From Clostridia bacterium (GTDB taxonomy: Bacteria; Bacillota; Clostridia; UBA1381), in NCBI GenBank assembly GCA_900770405.1, contig CAAGKL010000315.1, positions 1-13,044 on the forward strand: a stretch of 13,044 nucleotides of DNA, read 5' to 3'. Below, one piece after another: positions 7,640 through 13,044 of this stretch. Numbering within the stretch: position 1 is the first letter of the stretch; each line of letters begins with the position of its first letter. A model generated the notes under the pieces. It did no database searches, was not told the origin of the DNA, and was given only the letters and a program-made list of their open reading frames with translations. The position numbers were made by a program, and so were the translations under genes.

Positions 7640-7668
7640 TTGAAAAAACGAAAAAAATGTAATATAAT
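7640..7668 (+). promoter_or_regulatory. Promoter of the purine permease gene
   Basis: TTGAAA (7640-7645), a 17-nt spacer and TATAAT (7663-7668), about 35 bp before the TTG start. The argS-permease gap (7586-7702) is AT-rich and contains no strong terminator hairpin. The leader is too short for a purine riboswitch. Confidence 0.78.
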
Positions 7669-7702
7669 ATATCCATATTATTTTTATAAGGAGTTGGTAA
7701 TA

Positions 7703-9043
7703 TTGGAGAAGCTTTTTAAGCTTAAAGAAAACGGTACCAATGTCAAGACAGAGGTTATTGCCGGTATCACGACCTTCCTTGCGATGGCGTATATCCTGGC
7801 GGTAAACCCGAGCTACTTAGGCGGCATCGAGGGCGTGTCGAAGGCGGCAATTTTCTCCGCAACGGCTATCTCGGCGGCTATTGCTACGCTCTGTATGGCA
7901 TTTTTCGCAAACTACCCTGTTGCGCTTGCATCGGGTATGGGTCTTAATGCGTTCTTCGCATTCACTGTCTGCGGTTCGATGGGCTACAGCTATGAGGTTG
8001 CCCTGACTGCCGTATTTGTTGAAGGTATTATCTTTATGATACTTTCGCTGTTTAAGTTCAGAGAGGCTCTTGTAAATACTATCCCCGAGAACCTGAAGTT
8101 CGGTATTACGGCGGGTATCGGTCTGTTTATAACGATCATCGCGATGATTAACTCGGGTATCGTTGTAAACAACGACGCAACGCTCGTAGGTCTCGGCGAT
8201 ATGAGCTCGCCCACGTTGGTGCTCTCCGTTGTCGGTCTTTTGATTATCGGCGTTCTGCACCACTTCAATGTTAAGGGCGATATCCTTATCGGTATCCTCG
8301 CAACATGGGTGCTCGGTATGCTTGCACAGGCAATCGGCTGGTATCAGGTTGACGTTGAGGCTGGCGTTTATTCGCTCTTCCCGTCCTTCTCGGGCGCAAG
8401 CTTTGAGGCTCCGGCACTCTTCAGATTTGATTTCGGCTTTATCGGTCAGAACCTGATGACATTCCTCGTTGTAATGTTCACCTTCCTCTACACCGATATT
8501 TTTGATACCGTTGGTACGCTTATCGGCGTTGCAGAGAAAGGCGACCTCCTCGATGAGGACGGCAGACTTCCGCACGCAAGCGGCGCGCTGATGGCTGACG
8601 CTGTAGGTACGGTAGTGGGCGCTTGCTTGGGTACATCGACGGTTACAAGCTACGTTGAGTCGAGCGCCGGCGTTGCAGCAGGCGGCAGAACCGGTCTTAC
8701 ATCTGTTGTAACGGCGCTTCTGTTCGTCGTATCGCTCGTGCTTTCGCCGATCTTCCTGGCAATTCCGTCCTTTGCGACAACACCGGCTATGCTGTTTGTA
8801 GGACTTCTGATGCTCAGCTCAATTAAGAATATGAAGTTCGACGGCGACATCGCAGACGTTATCGGCGGATTTTTGGCAGTGGTTGTTATGCCATTCACAT
8901 ACTCTATCGCAACAGGTATTATGTTCGGTATGATAAGCTGGGTTGTTCTCAAACTCTGCACAGGCAAGGCTAAGGACATTTCGCCCGTAATGTGGATTTC
9001 GGTTGCACTGTTCGCAATCTACATCTACACACTGGTTAAATAA
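7703..9043 (+). CDS. AzgA-family guanine/hypoxanthine permease (PbuG/PbuO-like)
   Basis: This 446-residue, many-helix membrane protein is a proton-coupled purine-base permease of the NCS2/AzgA branch. The visible signatures are TTFLAMAYILAVNP in the first helix, ASGMGLNAFFAFTVC, and the family block DTVGTLIGVAEKGDLLDEDG followed by ALMADAVGTVVGACLGTSTV and SSAGVAAGGRTGLTSV. The length fits the family (about 430-450). The TTG at 7703-7705 is chosen as start because AAGGAG (7688-7693) lies 9 nt upstream; the longer in-frame reading from 7640 would overlap the promoter. Glycine is often GGT and valine GTT, unlike the GGC-rich argS, which suggests adaptation for high expression rather than foreign origin. 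No purine enzyme is adjacent, so the exact base remains open. Confidence 0.93.
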   Translation: MEKLFKLKENGTNVKTEVIAGITTFLAMAYILAVNPSYLGGIEGVSKAAIFSATAISAAIATLCMAFFANYPVALASGMGLNAFFAFTVCGSMGYSYEVALTAVFVEGIIFMILSLFKFREALVNTIPENLKFGITAGIGLFITIIAMINSGIVVNNDATLVGLGDMSSPTLVLSVVGLLIIGVLHHFNVKGDILIGILATWVLGMLAQAIGWYQVDVEAGVYSLFPSFSGASFEAPALFRFDFGFIGQNLMTFLVVMFTFLYTDIFDTVGTLIGVAEKGDLLDEDGRLPHASGALMADAVGTVVGACLGTSTVTSYVESSAGVAAGGRTGLTSVVTALLFVVSLVLSPIFLAIPSFATTPAMLFVGLLMLSSIKNMKFDGDIADVIGGFLAVVVMPFTYSIATGIMFGMISWVVLKLCTGKAKDISPVMWISVALFAIYIYTLVK

Positions 9044-9055
9044 GACAAGCAAGAA

Positions 9056-9090
9056 AAAAAGACTGTCACTTTGTAAGTGGCAGTCTTTTT
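9056..9090. terminator. Two-way terminator between the permease and Asp23 genes
   Basis: A 16-bp stem with one G-T pair joins 9056-9071 and 9075-9090 around a 3-nt loop (TGT). T-runs flank it on both strands. It sits between two converging genes, 12 nt after the permease stop and 3 nt from the Asp23 stop, so it can end transcripts from either side. Confidence 0.92.
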
Positions 9091-9093
9091 AAT

Positions 9094-9552
9094 TTACTCT
9101 TCGGTTTCAGCGATTTCCTCGGGAGCTTCGATTTTCTTGGCAAGCTCCTCCTCCGCCTCGCGTTCGCGCTCGCGCTCAAAGCTTACGCCCTCGATGTGGA
9201 TATTCACCTTTTCAACCGTCATTCCGGTCATACTCTCGACGCTGTTTTTGACATTCTCCTGAACCTCCCATGACACATCGGGAATACGCACGCCGTAGTC
9301 AACAATGATATACAGATCGATTATAACGTTGTCGCCGTCGAGCTCAACCTTGACGCCCTTGCCGCGGTTTCTTTTCCCGCCGAGAATTTCGGCGATGCCG
9401 CCCACAACCGAGCCGCCCATTCCCGCAACTCCGGCAACCTCGCCCGTGGCAATGCCGGCAACAGTCGCAATTACATCGTTCGAAATCTTCACATTTCCGA
9501 TTTTTGCGTCGCCCTCGGGCTCGCCCTCAACCTTTTTTATTTCCTCGCTCAT
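9094..9552 (-). CDS. Asp23/YloU family protein
   Basis: The 152-residue protein belongs to the Asp23/YloU family (alkaline-shock protein 23), linked in Firmicutes to the cell envelope and stress tolerance. The conserved part runs from about residue 16 (AKIGNVKISNDVIATVAGIA) through GVAGMGG and IDLYIIVDYGVRIPDV to VEKVNIHIEGVSF near 130. A highly charged tail rich in Glu and Arg (EREREREAEEELAKKIEA) follows and is probably helical. AAGGAGG precedes the ATG at 9550-9552. It has its own promoter (9611-9639) and shares the terminator at 9056-9090 with the permease. The molecular role cannot be read from the sequence. Confidence 0.92.
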   Translation of the reverse strand: MSEEIKKVEGEPEGDAKIGNVKISNDVIATVAGIATGEVAGVAGMGGSVVGGIAEILGGKRNRGKGVKVELDGDNVIIDLYIIVDYGVRIPDVSWEVQENVKNSVESMTGMTVEKVNIHIEGVSFEREREREAEEELAKKIEAPEEIAETEE

Positions 9553-9610
9553 ATAAAATCCTCCTTCTATTTTCGAAATTTACAGATTATCATTATTCAG
9601 CCATATACTT

Positions 9611-9639
9611 ATTATACCAATTTTACGAATAAAATTCAA
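9611..9639 (-). promoter_or_regulatory. Promoter of the Asp23 gene
   Basis: TTGAAT (9634-9639), a 17-nt spacer and TATAAT (9611-9616) on the minus strand. The -35 region carries the same 12-bp string (ATTGAATTTTAT, 9629-9640) as the promoter of the AraC-type gene upstream (10502-10513). Confidence 0.78.
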
Positions 9640-9660
9640 TAGCTTTTTGAAAAAAAGACG

Positions 9661-10428
9661 TTATCCGCGCTGCGAACGGCGAAATTCACGCGGAGTGACG
9701 CCGGTTTCACGGATAAAGGCGCGGTTGAAGGTGCGCACCGTCTCAAAGCCCGAGCCGAGCGCCGCCTCGGTCACGGAGCAGCCCTCACGCCGCAGCATAC
9801 CGCGCGCGCAGGCGATGCGCTTGGCGGTGAGGTATTTTGTAAAGGTTGTGCCGAGCTTGCTGCGGAGTATGTGCGAAATGTGAGAGCGGCTTATGTGCAG
9901 ATTTTTGGCGAGCGTGTCGATGTCGAGCGGCGCGGTGAAATTCGCGTCGATGTAGAGCAGGATACTGCGCAGCGTGTCGATGCCGTCATTCCCGCGCGGC
10001 TTCAGCGCCAGATGCCGGAGGGCATCGGCGCAGACGGCAAGCAGCAGCCCGCGCATATACTCGGGCGCGCCGCCGGCATAAAGCAGCGGGAAAAGCTGCT
10101 CGCAGGGCGTGCCGGCAAAGGCGAATACCGGCGTTTCAGGGCATTTCGCCCCGAGCACGCCGCGCAGCTCCGGCACGATGTCGGGCGAAAAAATCACGAT
10201 GGTCGAGCGGATATTTTCCGAGCCGGAATAGCTGTGGATTGTGTTGGGAAAGCATATGTAAAAATCGCCGCGCGCGAGGGTATAGCTTTTTCCGTCGCAG
10301 AAAAAATCGCAGCTGCCCTCGTAAACCACGCCCATTTCAACGTGGCTGTGCAGGTGCGGGAGAAAATCGAGGTTGCGCGTTGTATACACCTCGATGCCGT
10401 TGGGTCTTTCTTCAAAGAAATAATTCAT
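9661..10428 (-). CDS. AraC-family transcriptional regulator with N-terminal cupin domain
   Basis: This 255-residue regulator has an N-terminal cupin-like sensor domain (about 1-85; HLHSHVE at 25-31, then GDFYICFPNTIHSY at 54-67), a family layout usual for sugar-responsive regulators. The C-terminal AraC DNA-binding domain (about 155-255) has two helix-turn-helix units: IDTLAKNLHISRSHISHILR, and VTEAALGSGFETVRTFNRAF followed by the family's closing GVTPREFR. I chose the ATG at 10426-10428 because GGAGGT lies just upstream; a longer in-frame start at 10512 would cover the promoter. It is divergent from the GH3 gene, whose expression it probably controls in response to a glucoside or other sugar. 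That target is inferred from position. Confidence 0.93.
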   Translation of the reverse strand: MNYFFEERPNGIEVYTTRNLDFLPHLHSHVEMGVVYEGSCDFFCDGKSYTLARGDFYICFPNTIHSYSGSENIRSTIVIFSPDIVPELRGVLGAKCPETPVFAFAGTPCEQLFPLLYAGGAPEYMRGLLLAVCADALRHLALKPRGNDGIDTLRSILLYIDANFTAPLDIDTLAKNLHISRSHISHILRSKLGTTFTKYLTAKRIACARGMLRREGCSVTEAALGSGFETVRTFNRAFIRETGVTPREFRRSQRG

Positions 10429-10474
10429 AGAAAACCTCCGAAGTAAGCACAAAATGTCTTGTTTTTTAGCCTGT

Positions 10475-10506
10475 TTGACTTGAATTATAGCACAATCGGG
10501 TATAAA
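10475..10506 (+). promoter_or_regulatory. Probable weak promoter of the GH3 gene
   Basis: TATAAA (10501-10506) is a likely -10 box. TTGACT (10475-10480) at 20 nt and TTGAAT (10480-10485) at 15 nt are the candidate -35 boxes, both with poor spacing. A promoter with suboptimal spacing often needs an activator, which fits the divergent AraC-type gene. Confidence 0.4.
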
Positions 10507-10512
10507 ATTCAA
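10484..10512 (-). promoter_or_regulatory. Promoter of the AraC-family gene
   Basis: TTGAAT (10507-10512), a 17-nt spacer and TATAAT (10484-10489) on the minus strand. The same stretch seems to hold the GH3 promoter in the other direction, and TTGAATT / AATTCAA (10480-10486 / 10506-10512) form an inverted pair across it. Confidence 0.75.
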
Positions 10513-10524
10513 TATGTAAGGAAA

Positions 10525-10551
10525 AAAATTGCCGCCCTGCGGCAGAATTTT
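10525..10551. other. Hairpin in the GH3 leader
   Basis: TGCCGC (10530-10535) and GCGGCA (10539-10544) pair around CCT, with AT-rich flanks (AAAATT and AATTTT) that can extend the stem imperfectly. On the minus strand a run of seven T follows. The GH3 start codon is 21 nt downstream. It could be a weak attenuator for the GH3 mRNA or a block against antisense transcription. Neither role is established. Confidence 0.35.
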
Positions 10552-10572
10552 AAAATAGAAAGGAATTAAATT

Positions 10573-12870
10573 ATGGAAAAGTGGACAAGATCAAATTTTC
10601 AGCCCTGTCTGCCGCTCGGCGCGGACAGGAAATTTCTGACCGCGTGCGATGAGCATATCGAGATTTCGAGAAAGACTGCCTGCGAGGGTATGGTTCTGCT
10701 GAAAAACAACAATGACGTGCTGCCGCTGTGCGGCGGGGTGCGCGTTGCCGTTTTCGGCAAGGGGCAGTATGACTACGTTAAGGGCGGCGGCGGCAGCGGC
10801 GACGTTACCGTGAGCTATGTCAGAAATATCTATGACGGGCTCAAAATCAAGTCGGACGAGGGCAAAATCGCGCTTTTCGACGGGCTGATTGATTATTATA
10901 AAGCCGAGGTCGAGAAGCAGTATGCCGCGGGAACCGAAATCGGTATGACAACCGAGCCGAAAATCCCGGCTGAGCTGCTCGCAAAGGCGAAGAGCTTTAC
11001 CGACACGGCAATCATCACAATCTGCCGTTTCTCCGGCGAGGGCTGGGACAGAAAGGGCGAGAAGTATGACGGCGACTTTTACTTGAGCCGCGAGGAGGAG
11101 AAGATGGTCGAGACCGTCTGCGAAAATTTCCCGCGCGTAATCGTCGTTATAAATGCCGGTGCGCAGACCGACACCGACTGGTATTTTGCCAACGACAAAA
11201 TTTCCTCCGTGCTCTATGCGTGGCAGGCGGGAATGGAGGGCGGACTTGCGACGGCGGACGTGCTGTGCGGCGACGTGAACCCGTCGGGTAAGCTCGTTGA
11301 CACCTTCGCGAAGAAATTTTCCGACTACCCCTCGGCGGAGAGCTTTGCCGAGAGTGAGGATTACGTTAAGTATTATGAGGATATTTATGTCGGCTACCGC
11401 TATTTCGAGACAGTTGCGGGCGCGGCGGAGCGCGTGAATTATCCGTTCGGCTTCGGCTTGTCCTACACGAGCTTTGAAATTTCCGACATTAGCGTATGCG
11501 AGGCGGACGGCAAGATCAAGGTTGCGGCAAGCGTAACGAACACCGGCAAGAGGAGCGGCAAAGAGGTCGTTCAAGTTTATTACAGCGCGCCGCAGGGCAA
11601 GCTCGGCAAGCCGAAGTATGAGCTGGCGGCATTTGCAAAGACGAAGGAGCTCGAGCCGGGCGAGACGCGCAGGGTTTTTGCGGAGTTTGACGTGAACCAA
11701 ATGGCAAGCTATGACGATTTGGGCAAGGTTTGCGAGTCGGCGTATGTGCTCGAGGCGGGCGATTATGAGTTCTACATAGGCAATTCGGTGCGCAATACCG
11801 TCCGTGCGGATTTTGTGTATAAGGTTGAGAAGGATACGGTTACCGAACAGCTTACGCGCCGCGCCGCGCCGTCCAAGCTCGAAAAGCGTATGCTTGCCGA
11901 CGGCAGCTTTGAGGAAATGCCGTCGTTCGAGAGCAACACCGAGGATTGCAATCCGCCCGTCAACACGGCAAAAGCACCCGCCGAGCCGGCGATGCTTATA
12001 GATGTTGCCGAGGGCAGAGTGACGATGGACGAATTTCTGGCGCAGCTGAGCGATGACGAGGTTGTGTCGCTCACCTACGGCAAGCCGAACACCGGCGTTG
12101 CGAACACCTTCGGTATGGGCAATCTCGAAAAATACGGCGTGCCTAACGTTATGACGGCGGACGGCCCTGCGGGATTGCGCATCCAGAAAAGCTGCGGCGT
12201 TGTCACGACGGCATTCCCGTGCGCAACGCTGATTGCCTGCACGTGGAATCCGGATTTGATGTATAAAATCGGCGAGACCGGCGCGAAGGAGGTTAAGGAA
12301 AATAACCTCAGCATATGGCTCACACCGGCGCTCAATATCCACCGCAATCCGCTTTGCGGCAGGAATTTCGAGTATTTCTCGGAGGATCCGCTGATCGCCG
12401 GCAAGATGGCGGCGGCAAAGGTGCGCGGTATACAGTCGCAGCATATCGGTGCGTCGGCGAAGCACTTCTGCGCGAACAACAAGGAGGTCAACAGATTCGA
12501 CAGTGACTCGATTTTGTCGGAGCGAGCACTGCGTGAAATTTACCTGAAGGGCTTTGAAATTTGCGTCAAGGAGTCGCAACCCTGGACGATTATGTCTTCG
12601 TATAATATTGTGAACGGCGCACACGCATCGGAAAATTATGACACGCTCACCGCAATTCTGCGCGGCGAGTGGGGCTTTAAGGGAATGGTGACGACCGACT
12701 GGGGCGCGCACAGCACGAACTATATCGAGGTTATGAAGGGCAACGATATAAAAATGCCCGAGGGCGAGCAGGAGAAAACAATGCAGGCGCTTGCGGACGG
12801 CAAAATCACGCGGGCGCAGCTTGAGCAGGCGGCAAGACGCGTGCTTGAAATGATTTTGAAGGTAGACTGA
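10573..12870 (+). CDS. GH3 beta-glucosidase with permuted domain order
   Basis: This 765-residue glycoside hydrolase family 3 enzyme probably releases glucose from beta-glucosides. The domain order is reversed. The GH3_C alpha/beta domain comes first (about 1-290; VLLKNNNDVLPL, GGGGSGDV, and WQAGMEGG to NPSGKL at about 217-240). PFGFGLSY (291-298) follows, then a fibronectin-III-like domain (about 300-400) and a linker. The catalytic barrel comes last (about 483-765) with ADGPAGLRI, GRNFEYFSEDP, KHF (Lys630-His631), MSSYN and the nucleophile Asp709 in TTDWG. Glu156 in SGEGWDR is the likely acid/base residue. No signal peptide is seen, so it should act in the cytoplasm on imported oligosaccharides. 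AAAGGA precedes the ATG. The divergent AraC-type gene is its likely regulator, and a terminator follows. Xylosidase or other beta-glycosidase activity cannot be excluded. Confidence 0.93.
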   Translation: MEKWTRSNFQPCLPLGADRKFLTACDEHIEISRKTACEGMVLLKNNNDVLPLCGGVRVAVFGKGQYDYVKGGGGSGDVTVSYVRNIYDGLKIKSDEGKIALFDGLIDYYKAEVEKQYAAGTEIGMTTEPKIPAELLAKAKSFTDTAIITICRFSGEGWDRKGEKYDGDFYLSREEEKMVETVCENFPRVIVVINAGAQTDTDWYFANDKISSVLYAWQAGMEGGLATADVLCGDVNPSGKLVDTFAKKFSDYPSAESFAESEDYVKYYEDIYVGYRYFETVAGAAERVNYPFGFGLSYTSFEISDISVCEADGKIKVAASVTNTGKRSGKEVVQVYYSAPQGKLGKPKYELAAFAKTKELEPGETRRVFAEFDVNQMASYDDLGKVCESAYVLEAGDYEFYIGNSVRNTVRADFVYKVEKDTVTEQLTRRAAPSKLEKRMLADGSFEEMPSFESNTEDCNPPVNTAKAPAEPAMLIDVAEGRVTMDEFLAQLSDDEVVSLTYGKPNTGVANTFGMGNLEKYGVPNVMTADGPAGLRIQKSCGVVTTAFPCATLIACTWNPDLMYKIGETGAKEVKENNLSIWLTPALNIHRNPLCGRNFEYFSEDPLIAGKMAAAKVRGIQSQHIGASAKHFCANNKEVNRFDSDSILSERALREIYLKGFEICVKESQPWTIMSSYNIVNGAHASENYDTLTAILRGEWGFKGMVTTDWGAHSTNYIEVMKGNDIKMPEGEQEKTMQALADGKITRAQLEQAARRVLEMILKVD

Positions 12871-12882
12871 TAAAGTCCGGAG

Positions 12883-12909
12883 GAGGCTGCAGCAATGCGG
12901 CCTCTTTTT
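12883..12909 (+). terminator. Rho-independent terminator of the GH3 gene
   Basis: An 8-bp stem with one G-T pair (GAGGCTGC 12883-12890, GCGGCCTC 12897-12904) and a 6-nt loop is followed by TTTTT (12905-12909), 12 nt after the GH3 stop codon. Confidence 0.87.
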
Positions 12910-12957
12910 CATTTTATTTACAAAAAAATGTAATTTATGCAAAATTCCGGCAGCCTA

Positions 12958-12986
12958 TTGAAAAAGCCGGTCACTTCATATATAAA
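12958..12986 (+). promoter_or_regulatory. Promoter of the gene at the right edge
   Basis: TTGAAA (12958-12963), a 17-nt spacer and TATAAA (12981-12986) on the plus strand. CCGGC (12947-12951) and GCCGG (12966-12970) form a short inverted pair around the -35 box. It probably drives the partial gene beginning near 13010. Confidence 0.6.
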
Positions 12987-13009
12987 TAGAGAGGTGCAAA
13001 ACGCATGAT

Positions 13010-13044
13010 ATGAAAAGCAGAAAAAACATCAAGCAATCCGAATA
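13010..13044 (+). CDS. Start of an unidentified gene, cut by the window edge
   Basis: ATG at 13010 opens a frame (MKSRKNIKQSE) that runs off the window. The Lys/Arg-rich start could be the beginning of a signal or membrane segment, but eleven residues are too few to tell. AGAGG (12990-12994) is the nearest ribosome-binding-like site, with a long 15-nt spacing. Another ATG at 13005 is better spaced but meets a stop after two codons. A promoter lies at 12958-12986. Confidence 0.4.
   Translation, partial: MKSRKNIKQSE

Noticed and set aside
7586..7702. Possible purine riboswitch before the permease gene
   Set aside because: The promoter at 7640-7668 leaves about 30 nt of leader, too short for a purine aptamer, and no matching conserved loops are visible.
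10591..12942. A 783-codon open frame on the minus strand across the whole GH3 gene
   Set aside because: Its translation shows no family motif and is rich in Arg, His, Ala and Leu, as expected from the complement of a GC-rich gene that avoids TTA, CTA and TCA codons. The plus-strand GH3 protein has all its motifs.

Overview
The window reads as a piece of chromosome from an anaerobic, probably spore-forming Clostridia member, most likely of the Ruminococcaceae/Oscillospiraceae kind. This is inferred from gene content: a YlmC/YmxH sporulation-type protein, an Asp23/YloU protein, NrdR, an AzgA purine permease, and a domain-permuted GH3 beta-glucosidase of the type known from Ruminococcus and Butyrivibrio. 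The DNA is moderately GC-rich with AT-rich promoters. Most promoters fit a vegetative sigma-A pattern with an exact 17-bp spacer. No rRNA, tRNA, CRISPR array, insertion sequence or phage gene was seen.

Left part (1-3580, genes on the minus strand). A minus-strand promoter and ribosome binding site at the left edge belong to a gene lying outside the window. Next is a DMT/EamA-type transporter gene (123-985) broken by a one-base deletion. A three-gene polar amino-acid ABC importer follows, transcribed permease, ATPase, lipoprotein binding protein. It has a clear promoter at 3424-3452 and a terminator at 1001-1034. Palindromic ATAATTAT-type boxes near its promoter resemble ArgR/AhrC operators.

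Middle (3580-9043). A minus-strand cluster reads ylmC-like, nrdR, mnmE; nrdR and mnmE overlap by 8 nt and nrdR has its own strong promoter. Divergent from it is argS (plus strand, TTG start), followed by an AzgA-family purine permease (TTG start, own promoter). The permease converges with an Asp23 gene at a two-way terminator.

Right part (9094-13044). The Asp23 protein and an AraC-family regulator are on the minus strand. The regulator is divergent from a large GH3 beta-glucosidase gene, and their promoters face each other in the same short region, which suggests that the regulator controls the glycosidase. The GH3 protein carries its GH3_C and fibronectin-III domains before the catalytic barrel, reversed from the usual order. 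After a terminator, a new promoter and the first codons of another plus-strand gene run off the right edge.

Most of the window is housekeeping and nutrient uptake. I do not see a wholly new system. The points most worth a second look are the permuted GH3 with its divergent regulator, the ArgR-like boxes, the EamA frameshift, and short repeated motifs around several promoters.
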